Source: Zobellia roscoffensis (GTDB lineage: Bacteria > Bacteroidota > Bacteroidia > Flavobacteriales > Flavobacteriaceae). From it: a stretch of DNA of 64,000 bases. The notes under the pieces were generated by a model, which saw nothing but the letters and a program-made list of their open reading frames with translations, made no database searches and was not told the DNA's origin. Every line of letters begins with the position of its first letter. The stretch's first letter is position 1. Both the position numbers and the translations under genes were made by a program. The stretch lies in assembly GCF_015330165.1 (NCBI RefSeq), contig NZ_JADDXT010000002.1, positions 1,486,504-1,550,503 on the forward strand. The letters are read 5' to 3'. Below, in pieces: positions 42,570 to 52,918 of the stretch.

Positions 42570-43592
42570 TTGGATAAAAAACAAACGACCTTAAAGGATA
42601 TTGCCGCGAAACTTAATGTTTCTATTTCTACCGTTTCTAGAGCATTACAGGGCAATACCCGCATCAGCGCACAAACCCGGGAAAAAGTTCTTGAACTGGC
42701 GCAAGAGTACAATTATTTTCAGACCAAGCATATCAACCCCTTTTCTAAAAAGAAGATACAAGCGGTAGGGGTTATTGTACCGAGTATAAAGTATCACCTC
42801 TATGCCATGGCCATTTCAGGTATTGAGGAAGTCCTGGAAAAACACCAGATGCAGATAATCATCTGTCAATCGAACGAGTCGTACGAGCGAGAAAAAATAT
42901 TGGTCAAAGAATTGATGGATATAGGAGTGTCCGGACTCATAGTTTCTCTGGCAAGCGAAACCAAAGAGTTCGACCATTTTCTGGAAGCTAAAAAAAGAAA
43001 AATACCATTGGTGTTTTTTAACCGCCTTTGCGATGAGGTCGAATCGGACAAGGTAATCATCGATAATTTTAAAGCGGCCTACGATGCAACCCAACATTTA
43101 ATATCAGTAGGGTGTAAACGCATTGCCTATATTGGAGGACCAGAAATGCTACAGATAAGCTCTACCCGTCTTTTGGGTTATAAAAAGGCTTTGATAGATG
43201 CTGATATTCCTGTGGATGAAAAGTTTATTGAAACTACAGATTTCACACGAGAAGGAAATTTAAGTACTGCTAGAAAATTGTTGTACTCTCCAGAACATGC
43301 AGACGGAGTACTGGCATTTAGTGATCAAGTAGCAATAGGGGTAATGCTCGCCGCAAAAGAGCGAGGTTTGAAAATGGCCGAAGATATTGCAATTATAGGC
43401 TTCAATAACGAACCTATAGACGAGCTTTTAGAACCCTCTCTTACCAGTATAGATCAGCCCAGTTATGAAATGGGTGTAGAATCCGCAAACCTAATTCTAG
43501 ATAGAATCGAAAACTACGAAAAGGAAGATTCACGTAAGGTCTTAAAATCAGAATTGGTGATTCGTAATTCTACGAATAAGAATAAATTGTAG
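42570..43592 (+). CDS. LacI-family regulator of the second glycan locus
   Basis: 340 residues. The N-terminal HTH reads TLKDIAAKLNVSISTVSRALQGN, followed by a hinge and a PBP-like domain (QAVGVIVPSIKYHLYAMAISGIEEVL). The C-terminus is typical (IIGFNNEPIDELLEPSLTSIDQPSYEMG). The start is TTG at 42570, giving MDKKQTTLKDIA; no ATG fits. A TATATTTG box (42542-42549) lies 20 bp upstream. It converges with the PUL operon at 43644. It is the only regulator at this locus and the best candidate to bind the TTGYRCAA sites at 52477-52937. Confidence 0.9.
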   Translation: MDKKQTTLKDIAAKLNVSISTVSRALQGNTRISAQTREKVLELAQEYNYFQTKHINPFSKKKIQAVGVIVPSIKYHLYAMAISGIEEVLEKHQMQIIICQSNESYEREKILVKELMDIGVSGLIVSLASETKEFDHFLEAKKRKIPLVFFNRLCDEVESDKVIIDNFKAAYDATQHLISVGCKRIAYIGGPEMLQISSTRLLGYKKALIDADIPVDEKFIETTDFTREGNLSTARKLLYSPEHADGVLAFSDQVAIGVMLAAKERGLKMAEDIAIIGFNNEPIDELLEPSLTSIDQPSYEMGVESANLILDRIENYEKEDSRKVLKSELVIRNSTNKNKL

Positions 43593-43643
43593 AAAACAAA
43601 TCACCAATACCCACAGAGTAGGAGTTTTAAAACTTAACTACAA

Positions 43644-45527
43644 TTAGTTCTTTTTTTGAACTAGCACTACCCAGTCCTTTTTTTGATCTTTTGGAGGGTT
43701 GCCCAAAGCAACAGTGCCTTTAGCTTCTACTGATGTAACGGATCCATCTAACAAATCACCACCGTTTCTTGGGTCATACCATTTTACAGAAAATGTGTCG
43801 CCGGAATCACCTAAATTTAACGAGGTTGTTTCTTTTCCTGGGTGGAGATAGATTACGTATACCTCATCGGCTTTTGAAAAACAGAAAGAATCAGAATCGA
43901 TGGTTAGGTCATCTGAGGGCTCCATTTCCCAGAAAGGGATGTGGTTCTCAAAAAAGAGTTTAGCGTGAAGGTTTTGGTTCCAAAACAGGTCTCTACTTCT
44001 ATAATCCTGACAAGTAAGGTCCGAATGTGGACTTGCATAACCAAAATACCATTCAACACCGTAGCCTCCAGCCAATAAGGTTCCCCAGAGTGCATTCCCG
44101 CGGGCATCATTATGCTCTTTGTCTTCTGCATCTGGCAAAAGCGCAATTTTTGCTTTGCCCGGCTCATCTACGGCAATAGCCCATTTTTTACCTGCTTCGT
44201 CCGCATTTTTCATCCACTTTAGAACTCTTGGGTGTACATCTTTAAAGTCTTCTTCACTTAGTTGTAGTGAGGCTCCGGTAAGCGTAGATTGGTCACCTAC
44301 CAATTCTGCATAACGATAATCTTGATCAGGAAATGTGTGCAATACCCTGTGTGTATTGTAAGGGTCTAACTTTGCCACATAATCCGTTACTTCCCTAACA
44401 TTTTCTATGGGTTGGTTGTTTTCTTCGCCAATATTCCAGTTCATAGCCAAATGATGCCCAAAACGGGCAATAAGTTCGCGATAATATAATTTGCCCTCAA
44501 CACCAAAGACCCCGTTGTCCATTAAATGATCGGTCTCGGTTTCGTGGGTCTTAAAATGTAAGAACATTCCTTTTCTTTCGCCATAGTCAAAAATTCGCTC
44601 CCATTGTTCTAGTTTGGAAACATCCAAACGGGTTTTATGAAACATGGTCTGCCATGCATTTTTGTTTTTCTTGTCATTGGCATATTGAGTGTATTCTTCT
44701 TCAGATGTCTTTAAGCGATACGGGAAAACATTACGGTCATCTCCATCAACATTAAATGTTAGAAAAGAAAATACATTTAGGCCTTCAGAAGCTAGATAGT
44801 TTATGGCACCAAGTAAGTTTTTGCCTTTTTCACCTTGCCATAACAGGTCTTTAGCGTCCTCATTAAAATCTTTCCGGTGTGGTTCCCACGTTTTAAGTAA
44901 ATCTAGGGCATTGGTGGTGGCATCAAAATCACTGAAGGCTAAAATATTTTCTGGAGCGTCTACCCCAACTTTTATAAAGTATTTGCCCGTTTCTTTGAAT
45001 TTAAGGTAATGTTCGCCCACATATTCTAACTTGCCCCTTGCTCTGTTATCAATACCTGATTTGTCTGATTCGGCCACGGTAAAATTACCGGTTGTTCCAT
45101 CTATATATTCTGCGCTGGTGGCATTATTAACAGCATCTGCAACGGCAATATTGGTTCCCTTTTTAAAGGAAGTCTTAAAATTCCAATTTCCAGTAGCGTT
45201 TGGAGCAAAACGGACTATCCACTTATTTCCTTTTTCTGCCCCTGTTTCTGCGGCATTACCATCTGCGGCATAGAAACCGGGTACTACAAAGGTCTGATCA
45301 TTATTAGTAAATGTAACGTCTAGTCGGTAGTCCACAAAAGGATTTACCTCATTCATTTCATCAGTAGAGGGGCCGTTGAAAACTAATTCTATTTTGTGCC
45401 ACTTTTTGAGTTCCCCCTGAATAGTATATTCCGGTTCGGATTGGCAACCGGAAACCAAAGTTGTGAAAAAAAAGACTGTACTGAGTAAAAAGGATGTTTT
45501 TATAAAAGGATAGTTCATGTTTTCCAT
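43644..45527 (-). CDS. DUF5060-domain lipoprotein, putative glycoside hydrolase
   Basis: 627 residues. The signal ends in lipobox LVSGC (Cys28 from the ATG at 45527; an ATG at 45518 is equally possible). A DUF5060 N-terminal beta domain (about 40-140: WHKIELVFNGP, YRLDVTFTNN, KWIVRFAPNATGNWNFKT) precedes a (beta/alpha)8-like catalytic region (KYFIKVGVDAPENIL, LNVFSFLTFNVDGDDRN, HLAMNWNIGEEN). A C-terminal collagen-binding-like beta domain follows (WYDPRNGGDLLDG). Glu in NIGEEN is a candidate acid/base. Last gene of the leftward operon. Substrate unknown. Confidence 0.75.
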   Translation of the reverse strand: MENMNYPFIKTSFLLSTVFFFTTLVSGCQSEPEYTIQGELKKWHKIELVFNGPSTDEMNEVNPFVDYRLDVTFTNNDQTFVVPGFYAADGNAAETGAEKGNKWIVRFAPNATGNWNFKTSFKKGTNIAVADAVNNATSAEYIDGTTGNFTVAESDKSGIDNRARGKLEYVGEHYLKFKETGKYFIKVGVDAPENILAFSDFDATTNALDLLKTWEPHRKDFNEDAKDLLWQGEKGKNLLGAINYLASEGLNVFSFLTFNVDGDDRNVFPYRLKTSEEEYTQYANDKKNKNAWQTMFHKTRLDVSKLEQWERIFDYGERKGMFLHFKTHETETDHLMDNGVFGVEGKLYYRELIARFGHHLAMNWNIGEENNQPIENVREVTDYVAKLDPYNTHRVLHTFPDQDYRYAELVGDQSTLTGASLQLSEEDFKDVHPRVLKWMKNADEAGKKWAIAVDEPGKAKIALLPDAEDKEHNDARGNALWGTLLAGGYGVEWYFGYASPHSDLTCQDYRSRDLFWNQNLHAKLFFENHIPFWEMEPSDDLTIDSDSFCFSKADEVYVIYLHPGKETTSLNLGDSGDTFSVKWYDPRNGGDLLDGSVTSVEAKGTVALGNPPKDQKKDWVVLVQKKN

Positions 45528-45599
45528 TTTAATTATTTTTCAAATAGCTTGTAGAAGTAGAATTTTGATATAAAACTGAAAGAATATCACCTATGTTGT

Positions 45600-46706
45600 T
45601 TAGTGAAACCCTCCTGTGATTTCCTCTAGTTTATTAAAGAATGCTTTTTTTCGAGGTGAGCTTATCTCCCAATTGACAGGTACGGATTGGTAACCATCAT
45701 TGAAGTTTTCATCCTTCATTCTAAAATCAAAATAACCCCAAGAGGCAAATGCTTTTACTGCTTCAACAAAATTGTTGGATGGTTTGTCAAAATCAAAATG
45801 GTCATCTTCATTAAAAACTATAGGCATAGGGCGATAAGAGGGTAGAGCCCTTACTTGGGCAACCATTTCTGTAATACGGTTTGGGTTACTTACTCCATTT
45901 CCATGTATCAATACATAATCAGAAACTTCAACAACTTTATCTGGTGGTAAGGTATTTCCGTTGAAACTAGTGGAGACCAATAGGGATGGGGCTATTTTTT
46001 TTACTCTTGAAATTAGCTCATGTATACGGTGTTGACCTATAATTTTGTGTTGATAGGCTCCATTATTACTTTCGTTGGCTACTTCTAAAATAATATTGGT
46101 GTAACCTTTTTTAGAAATCCATGCTACCACATTATCTACTGCTGCAATAACAGCCTTTTCATCTTTTAGACGTTCGTCCTGACCGAAATAGAATATACTT
46201 AAATTGACCACCATGCCTAATTCGTCAGCCCTTTCAATAATCCGAGCCATTCTTTTTGCAAATGCCGGGCGTAGAGAGCCGTTGGAGTCAAAGGCATTGT
46301 TTTCCCAAGGTTGAACTTTTGAATAACCTTCAGGACTACCGCCTTGAAAATTAATATTGAAAGCCAACAAACCTTTATCGTACCAACCATCCATGGCTGC
46401 GATGAATTCATCTGTGTTTCGATCAGCATCCCAAGTGTTAGTGTCGGGATATTTCCAGCGGTCTACGGTTTCAGGATTTAAATCGTCAAACACCCCTTGC
46501 ACCATTCTGGAATTCATGAGAAGTCCTTCTATACTGTGACCTTGCCAAGTACGCCCTTTGTATGTAGGCTCACCATTTATAAAAAACTTATCTTTTTCAA
46601 TAGTAACTACTGTTTTTCTTTCTTTTTTCTCAGGAGGAGGCTCGTTACCAAAAGAAATAGAATAACCGAATAAAAGAAGTAAGGAGGCAATAATGTACTT
46701 TTTCAT
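45600..46706 (-). CDS. Exported GH5-like (clan GH-A) glycoside hydrolase
   Basis: 368 residues with a signal peptide (MKKYIIASLLLLFGYSISFG). The barrel includes FFINGEPTYKGRTWQG and YDKGLLAFNINFQGGSPEGY. The likely acid/base is Glu212 in EVANESN and the likely nucleophile Glu300 in VFNEDDHFDFDKP, in the clan GH-A positions. The family is not fixed; GH5-like or a related unclassified family. It lies between the DUF3823 and DUF5060 genes in the leftward PUL operon and may act on the same glycan. Confidence 0.75.
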   Translation of the reverse strand: MKKYIIASLLLLFGYSISFGNEPPPEKKERKTVVTIEKDKFFINGEPTYKGRTWQGHSIEGLLMNSRMVQGVFDDLNPETVDRWKYPDTNTWDADRNTDEFIAAMDGWYDKGLLAFNINFQGGSPEGYSKVQPWENNAFDSNGSLRPAFAKRMARIIERADELGMVVNLSIFYFGQDERLKDEKAVIAAVDNVVAWISKKGYTNIILEVANESNNGAYQHKIIGQHRIHELISRVKKIAPSLLVSTSFNGNTLPPDKVVEVSDYVLIHGNGVSNPNRITEMVAQVRALPSYRPMPIVFNEDDHFDFDKPSNNFVEAVKAFASWGYFDFRMKDENFNDGYQSVPVNWEISSPRKKAFFNKLEEITGGFH

Positions 46707-46747
46707 AAATATTGTTTTATTATTGAATTGTTCTGGGCAAAGTATTA

Positions 46748-47431
46748 TTAATTGGTTGTAACGATTGCTTGGTTGCTATAATTCATTACTGATGCGCCTT
46801 GAGCTTGAGCGCCTATTCTAAGATAGTATTCTACTCCAGATTCTAAACCGTCAATGACTACATTTCCAGAAAGTTCTGAAAGTTCTACTGTTTTTGTGAA
46901 ATAGACGTTGGTTCTGGATCCAGTTGCTGCCGTAGGATGCTTTACTGTACTACAATAAATTTCCATTTTGCTTACAGAATTCCCTTGATTTGGGGAAATT
47001 ACATATTCTACAGAGATGGTCTGTCCTGCTGTGTTGGCAGAAGAAATTTTTGGAGTAATTAACGGTACTACGGTAAAAGATTTTTCAATCATTTCCTGCG
47101 TACTAAAGTCAACGGAAACAGTATCGGAAGCGACTATAGGCCCTTCCAACCAAACTTTGTGAGCCTTAGGGTACATTTTTAAATTTTGGTAAGCCCCTTC
47201 TCCATCAACCCGTATCTGTGTGGGCTGTTCATCACCTTCGCCCAAAAGATAAACTACAAGGTTGTTACTGTTTAAATCACCAAACAATGCCGTGCCATCA
47301 TTATCGCTAATCATGCCCGAAATAGTTCCGTTAAATCCAAAATCCGTTACCTCGTCTTCGCAGCTAAAAGTAACTGTAGCTATGAATGTCAATAAAATCA
47401 ATTTTATATTGGTCGTTTTCATCTTTTCCAT
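46748..47431 (-). CDS. DUF3823-type surface glycan-binding lipoprotein
   Basis: 227 residues (ATG at 47431, or 47422). The signal ends in lipobox VTFSC (Cys24). The N-terminal domain (NGTISGMISDNDGTALFGDLNSNNL, then IRVDGEGAYQNLKMYPKAHKVWLEGP) matches DUF3823, a prealbumin-like fold of Sus-type loci. The C-terminal half is a fibronectin-like beta domain (GVEYYLRIGAQAQGA). Its position right after susD is where SusE/F-like surface glycan-binding proteins are usually found. The gap to susD is 7 bp. Confidence 0.78.
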   Translation of the reverse strand: MEKMKTTNIKLILLTFIATVTFSCEDEVTDFGFNGTISGMISDNDGTALFGDLNSNNLVVYLLGEGDEQPTQIRVDGEGAYQNLKMYPKAHKVWLEGPIVASDTVSVDFSTQEMIEKSFTVVPLITPKISSANTAGQTISVEYVISPNQGNSVSKMEIYCSTVKHPTAATGSRTNVYFTKTVELSELSGNVVIDGLESGVEYYLRIGAQAQGASVMNYSNQAIVTTN

Positions 47432-47438
47432 TTTTTGA

Positions 47439-49193
47439 TTAGTATAATGGGTTTTGTTCCAACAACGGATTGTTGTTTAGCATCTCGTTCGTTATGGGAA
47501 GGTAATAATGTTCTTGTCTAAAAACACGGTTAAAAGTTTCCGCCAATAAAGGAAGAAAATAGTACTGATTGGAGTCGTAATGCCATATGATTTTAAGCCC
47601 ATTAAATTGGTTGTTCAATACGTCATCTGCAATGCGCCATCTTCTCAAATCCCAGAAGCGCTTATTTTCAAAAGCAAATTCTGCCATCCATTCGGTCTGT
47701 ATTTTTTCTATGTTTATGGTGCTCTCGTCAACAAGACTAATGCCTGCTCTTTCTCTGGTGGCATTTAGTGCTGTAACTGCTTGCGCTGTATTACCGAGTT
47801 GAAATTCTGCTTCGGCCTTGGTGAGATATACTTCGGCCAATCTCATAATTGTCCAATCTACTTGGCTTTGACTAGCCGGTACGGGTAAGTTGGGTTCATC
47901 ACACCATTTGCGCACTAAGAAACCTGAGTTGGTAGTTTTGTCATCACCAACTACTAATCTAGAATCAACACCTACTTGCTTTACCCCTTCATAACTTAGA
48001 CTAGGATTGTTTACAATATTGGATGGGTCTGGGGTATTTCCGGTATCAATACCTTCGTAAGTTTGAATTTGATCATCTACAAAGAATGAACCCTGAAAGA
48101 GAACAGTTGCATTTAAGCGAGGGTCTTTGTCTTTAAATAGGTCCCATCCATCTGTATATAGATTGTCTTCGTTAAAAAATTGAGTGTAATCAGTGGTAGA
48201 GCCGTCCACATTTTCATATTTTAAAATAAAGTCTAGAGTTGGATTACATCTGGCTCCTTGCCCACTGGCAAATCGTGGAGGTGCTTTCCAATGATCCCAA
48301 TCATGTCTTACCTCAACACCATTAAATTCTTTGGCAAACATTATTTCGCTATTGCCTTCTTCTAAAAATATGTATTGGTAGTTCTGAGCTTTGTCCTCCT
48401 TGCCGGAATAGAGCTCATACGGACCAGTAGTTAATACCGTGTTTGCTGCTGTAGCTGCTTTTTGGAAAAAATCATCTGCTCTATTTTCTGGCACACCAAC
48501 AATTCCATTAAGTTGTACGGAACCATATTTTGCAATAGAAGCTGCCCAAAGGTTCGCTCTCGCTTGAAAGGCCAATGTTGCCCACTTATTTATGCGTGCT
48601 GTTGGTGTTTGACTTTCACTATTTTCAAGTAACGTAATCGCTCTTGTGAGTTCAGTATCTATAAAATCATAAACTTCAACTTCGGTATTTCTTTCTTTTA
48701 GTTCTTCATTTATTTCTCCGAAAGGATCAATTACTTCGGTTACTATGGGAACACCACCATACCGTTTTGCCATTTCGAAATATGCAACTGCACGCATAGT
48801 TGTGACTTCTCCTTCTAATTGAGCTTTAACTTCTTCTGCAATAGGTGCTTCAGTTACATTTTCAAGAAAAGTGTTGCAGTCTCTGATGTACTCATAATCC
48901 CAATATTCAAGATCGTTGGGCACATTTCCTTTAGACATTGTTCCTTGAGTAATTGGGTTGCTGTTTCCACTGCTGCCCGTACCTTCATCAGAGTATTCAA
49001 AATAATCTTCAAAGGCAAAAGAAGGGAATCTATCATAAAGATCGATAACGTATCCCTGCATGAGAGACTCACTCTGCCAAACTTCCTCGTCTGAGATCTT
49101 ATCGAGAGGCTTACGGTCAAGAACATCATTGTCGCAACTATAGATTCCTGCTATAATGGCAATAATTCCTATTATAAATATCTTATTTTTCAT
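47439..49193 (-). CDS. SusD/RagB-family glycan-binding lipoprotein
   Basis: 584 residues. Lipobox IYSC (Cys20). SusD motifs are RDCNTFLENVTEAP, TTMRAVAYFEMAKRYGGVPIV, IMRLAEVYLTKAEAEFQLG, and AFENKRFWDLRRWRIAD. The C-terminus NNNPLLEQNPLY is typical. It lies 17 bp downstream of the second susC and forms the outer-membrane import pair with it. Glycan type is not evident from sequence. Confidence 0.95.
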   Translation of the reverse strand: MKNKIFIIGIIAIIAGIYSCDNDVLDRKPLDKISDEEVWQSESLMQGYVIDLYDRFPSFAFEDYFEYSDEGTGSSGNSNPITQGTMSKGNVPNDLEYWDYEYIRDCNTFLENVTEAPIAEEVKAQLEGEVTTMRAVAYFEMAKRYGGVPIVTEVIDPFGEINEELKERNTEVEVYDFIDTELTRAITLLENSESQTPTARINKWATLAFQARANLWAASIAKYGSVQLNGIVGVPENRADDFFQKAATAANTVLTTGPYELYSGKEDKAQNYQYIFLEEGNSEIMFAKEFNGVEVRHDWDHWKAPPRFASGQGARCNPTLDFILKYENVDGSTTDYTQFFNEDNLYTDGWDLFKDKDPRLNATVLFQGSFFVDDQIQTYEGIDTGNTPDPSNIVNNPSLSYEGVKQVGVDSRLVVGDDKTTNSGFLVRKWCDEPNLPVPASQSQVDWTIMRLAEVYLTKAEAEFQLGNTAQAVTALNATRERAGISLVDESTINIEKIQTEWMAEFAFENKRFWDLRRWRIADDVLNNQFNGLKIIWHYDSNQYYFLPLLAETFNRVFRQEHYYLPITNEMLNNNPLLEQNPLY

Positions 49194-49210
49194 TGTTCGT
49201 TTTTTTAGAA

Positions 49211-52200
49211 TTAAAAATCCAGAATCAATCCAAGACTATATGTTGATGTAGAGGGATAGTTTAGAGCGGCATTATTACCACCATTACTATTTTGAAGTTC
49301 TGGGTCATAAAAATCTAGAGAAGAAAAAGTAAGAACATTGTATCCAGAATAGTAAACTTTAAGATTGTCTATTCCGTAACGATTCACTACTTTTTTGGGG
49401 AGGTTGTACCCCAGTTCAATTGATTTTAAACGAATGTAATTTCCGCTTTTGTACCAAAAACTAGAGTTGGCATTCGTGTTATGGGTCTGATATCCTGGCC
49501 AGTAAAATCTTGGGAATGTGGGGTGAGAATCTACATTTGCTGGCATTCCCCATTCGTTTTGAGGAACATAGGATTCATTGTACATTTCAGAAAATGGAGC
49601 ATTGCCTCCTCTAAAGGGTTCACTTAAATCACCGCTAGCGCCATAATGTATATCATAAAGCCCAGCACCTTGCCAGAGCATGCTAAAGTCTATTCCTTTC
49701 CATGAAATGGAATTATTGATACCGAATATTATATCGGGAGAAGTACCTCTGCCAATTATAACATTGTCTTGCGAATTGATCACACCATCTCCGTTGTAAT
49801 CTATTAGTTTAATGTCTCCTACGTTTACGGTAGCATTATTTCTACCATCAATTACGGCCCAATCATCTATTTCTTCTTGGGACGTGAAGACTCCGTCAGA
49901 CTGGTAGCCCCAGCTAGTGTCCGACCATTGTCCTATTTTATTGTTACGCCTAAAATCTTCTTCGGAAGCATATTCGGGTTGATCTATATACTCAATTTTC
50001 TCACGTGAATAAGAAATGTTGCCGCCTAAACTAAATCGTACCTCGCCAATGTTGGTGGCATACTGTAAAGACATTTCTATACCTCGGTTACTGTATTCTT
50101 CTATGTTTTCTTTGGGCAATGTAGCGCCTACAATATCGGGGAGTGAAACCTGTCTGTTTCCTAGAACGTCACTACGTTTACGATAGAAGGCGTCTATTGC
50201 ACCAGAGAATTTGTTATTAAAAAGACCGTAATCTAGGCCAATATTAGTTGTGGTCATTTTTTCCCAAGTAATGTTGTAGTTAGGAACATTATCGGCATTA
50301 ATACCAGATTTAATCACGCCGTCTACCATTACTTGCGCAGGTTGAATGGAGTAAGTAGATAGGTATTGATAATCTCCAGTATTATCATACCCTAACTTAC
50401 CCCATGATGCACGAAGTTTAAGGCTATTGATAAAAGGCAACTTCTCTTTAACAAAGTTTTCTTGAGAAATACGCCAACCTGCAGAAACAGAAGGGAAGGT
50501 TCCCCAGCGTGTGTCTTCTGGAAACTTAGGAGAACCATCTCTACGAATATTAAACCCAAACAGATATTTTTCTTTAAAACTATAATCTAGGCTAAATATC
50601 TGTCCAATACGACCATCTTGCCATCCACTGCCGTTGTTGGACTTATCTAAATCTGGGCCTGCAAAAAGATAATCTAAGTCAAATTCATAACGGATACGTT
50701 GCGCATCTATATAGTCTCCTTCACTACTTAAATGCTCATAAACTCCAAGAGCGTTAATGCGGTGGTCTCCCAGCTCTTTGTTCCAACTTAACATGTACTG
50801 TTGGTTTATGTTTTTGGACACTTGGCTCTTTTCGTATAACCAGTTGTAATTGTTAAAGTTTCTGTGGTTGTGATATACGATATTGCCTTCAGCATCGTAG
50901 TCGAACCAATATGCTGGCGCTATATTTTCTTTTCTTTTATCTCTTCTTGAAACACGGTTATAATTAAAATTGGCCCTGGCTGTGAAATTGTATGGAAGTT
51001 TATAAGATAGATTTAATTTTGTGTCAGCTGTTAATTGATTCCATTTAAGATAACCAACGTCACTTATTTTAGTAGCGGATACAGGATTTAAATCATCATT
51101 ACCCATGGCTGGGAATTTTGTGGGGTCAGGGTATTCACCAGGGTACTGAGGCCGTGAACGATAGAGCAGCATCATAACTCCTAGGTGACCATTTCTGTTT
51201 GCCATATCCCAACTGGGACCTACATAATCGTTTTCTAAAAGGGATATATTAATCCCAAGGTCTAATTTATCTGTTAGTTTTATGTCAAGGTTAGATCTAA
51301 GGTTGTATTTTTTGTTTTCTAAATCATCGGAACGGTATATACCCTGTTGGGAATAGTATCCTCCAGAAACGAAATATTTGATTTTTTCGGTTCCTCCTCT
51401 AACGTTTATGTTATGCTGTGTTTGTGGTGCTGCTTCGCGCAAGGTTAAATCCCACCAGTCTGTATTAGGGTATTCTGGGTCATTTCCTGCTTTGAACTTA
51501 CTAATATCATCGTTGCTCCATAATGGGTCTAGTCCGGCATTCTGACGTGCAACATTTTCAAATTGGGCATTTTCCCAAGAAGAGACTGCATGTGGTAACA
51601 TTGTTAATTTTTGCCATCCAAAACTGGCGGTATAACTAAACTTGGCATCTTGTACTTTACCACGCTTGGTGGTTACGAGAATAACACCATTACCTGCTCT
51701 TGCCCCATATACCGCTGCGGTTGCGGCATCTTTAAGAACGTTGAATTCTTCAATATCGTTTGGGTCTAGAAGTAGAAACTCTTCATTAGATGCAGGCATC
51801 CCGTCAATGATAAGCAAAGCCTCACCAAAACCCCTAATGTTATAAGAAAGACCATCGTAATCTCCTGGCTGGGCATTTTTAGTTTGTACAAATACACCAG
51901 TTGCTCTACCAGCTATAGATTGGGCTATTGTGGGGGTTGGAACCGTTGTTAGTTCTTTGGTTTTTATTGTTGAAATAGAACCTGTCACATCAACTTTTTT
52001 CTGAGATCCATAACCAGTAACTATAACTTCGTCAAGATTCTCAAGATTCTCAACAAGAGTTATACTAAGAGATTTTTGGGCTCCAACAGTAACTTCTTGT
52101 GGCTCAAAACCTATATATGATATTTCTAAAATATCGGAGTTTGGTTGGAGGTTGAGCGAAAATTTACCGTCAAAATCGGTAACTACCCCATTAGTTGTTC

Positions 52201-52357
52201 CTTTCTGTATAACGTTGGCTCCGGGTAGAGGAAAGCCATCGGATGAAAATACAGTACCGGTAATCTGATTGTTTTGTGCAAATGCGCTAACTCCCAGAAA
52301 GAGTACTATGGCACATATCGCTGGCGAAATAATAGTTTTAAAAGAGGTGGTTCTCAT
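49211..52357 (-). CDS. SusC/RagA-family TonB-dependent outer-membrane transporter
   Basis: 1048 residues. Signal peptide to about residue 28 (SAFAQ), carboxypeptidase-regulatory-like domain (about 30-105), signature LDEVIVTGYGSQKKVDVTGSI near 112, plug with NIRGFGEALLIIDGMPAS and VLKDAATAAVYGARAGNGVILVTTKRG, then a beta-barrel ending GLILDF. First gene of the leftward operon susC-susD-DUF3823-GH5-DUF5060. The upstream 611-bp region carries five TTGYRCAA palindromes shared with the divergent catabolic operon, suggesting coordinated control. Confidence 0.95.
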   Translation of the reverse strand: MRTTSFKTIISPAICAIVLFLGVSAFAQNNQITGTVFSSDGFPLPGANVIQKGTTNGVVTDFDGKFSLNLQPNSDILEISYIGFEPQEVTVGAQKSLSITLVENLENLDEVIVTGYGSQKKVDVTGSISTIKTKELTTVPTPTIAQSIAGRATGVFVQTKNAQPGDYDGLSYNIRGFGEALLIIDGMPASNEEFLLLDPNDIEEFNVLKDAATAAVYGARAGNGVILVTTKRGKVQDAKFSYTASFGWQKLTMLPHAVSSWENAQFENVARQNAGLDPLWSNDDISKFKAGNDPEYPNTDWWDLTLREAAPQTQHNINVRGGTEKIKYFVSGGYYSQQGIYRSDDLENKKYNLRSNLDIKLTDKLDLGINISLLENDYVGPSWDMANRNGHLGVMMLLYRSRPQYPGEYPDPTKFPAMGNDDLNPVSATKISDVGYLKWNQLTADTKLNLSYKLPYNFTARANFNYNRVSRRDKRKENIAPAYWFDYDAEGNIVYHNHRNFNNYNWLYEKSQVSKNINQQYMLSWNKELGDHRINALGVYEHLSSEGDYIDAQRIRYEFDLDYLFAGPDLDKSNNGSGWQDGRIGQIFSLDYSFKEKYLFGFNIRRDGSPKFPEDTRWGTFPSVSAGWRISQENFVKEKLPFINSLKLRASWGKLGYDNTGDYQYLSTYSIQPAQVMVDGVIKSGINADNVPNYNITWEKMTTTNIGLDYGLFNNKFSGAIDAFYRKRSDVLGNRQVSLPDIVGATLPKENIEEYSNRGIEMSLQYATNIGEVRFSLGGNISYSREKIEYIDQPEYASEEDFRRNNKIGQWSDTSWGYQSDGVFTSQEEIDDWAVIDGRNNATVNVGDIKLIDYNGDGVINSQDNVIIGRGTSPDIIFGINNSISWKGIDFSMLWQGAGLYDIHYGASGDLSEPFRGGNAPFSEMYNESYVPQNEWGMPANVDSHPTFPRFYWPGYQTHNTNANSSFWYKSGNYIRLKSIELGYNLPKKVVNRYGIDNLKVYYSGYNVLTFSSLDFYDPELQNSNGGNNAALNYPSTSTYSLGLILDF

Positions 52358-52476
52358 AGTGTAGAGATGTTGTTAAGTAAGTAGAAGTGACCCTATAATT
52401 GATGAATTATAGTTAGGAGAACATCTTTTTTCAATTTTAATACTCTAAAAGATGGTGGCTCATTAAAACAAAGTAA

Positions 52477-52484
52477 TTGTGCAA
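52477..52484. promoter_or_regulatory. Candidate operator TTGTGCAA (site 1)
   Basis: TTGTGCAA, 120 bp upstream of the susC start on the leftward side. One mismatch from TTGCGCAA. Confidence 0.45.
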
Positions 52485-52603
52485 ATAATTGTTCATTTCA
52501 TAATTATATATATTTAATTATCATAAATAGTTAATTATAATAGCAATACTATAAAATATTTCTTTATATAGCAAGAAATTGACAAATATTTGAGTGCAAT
52601 TAA

Positions 52604-52611
52604 TTGCGCAA
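52604..52611. promoter_or_regulatory. Candidate operator TTGCGCAA (site 2)
   Basis: Perfect palindrome TTGCGCAA in the middle of the divergent region, flanked by AT-rich sequence like the other sites. Confidence 0.5.
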
Positions 52612-52815
52612 ATTATCAAGGTTGCTGTTGGTTGATAGATTGGAACTAGTTTGTCTATAAAATGAATTGAGTGTTTCTCTATTTGGAAAATGGAAAGCTA
52701 GTGTTTGATTTGTTTTTTCTTTTAATCTTTAATTTTGGTTGTATATATGTTGCTTCTTTACAGGTGGCGACTTTTGTTTTGCTATATGGTTCCAGTACAG
52801 AATTAATACAAATAT

Positions 52816-52823
52816 TTGCACAA
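52816..52823. promoter_or_regulatory. Candidate operator TTGCACAA (site 3)
   Basis: TTGCACAA is the reverse complement of TTGTGCAA at 52477-52484, so it is the same half-sites in opposite orientation. Confidence 0.45.
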
Positions 52824-52873
52824 TAATTATGCTTAAATGATGTTTTATATAGGTAATTATAATAATATTTGTA

Positions 52874-52881
52874 TATATTTG
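52874..52881 (+). promoter_or_regulatory. Possible Bacteroidota -7 promoter box for the catabolic operon
   Basis: TATATTTG fits TAnnTTTG. It lies about 90 bp before the dehydrogenase start and about 40 bp before the tandem TTGCGCAA pair, which would then be in the leader. No good -33 TTTG partner was found. Confidence 0.3.
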
Positions 52882-52918
52882 TTTGATATTTAGTATAATT
52901 ATCAATTAATTGAAACTT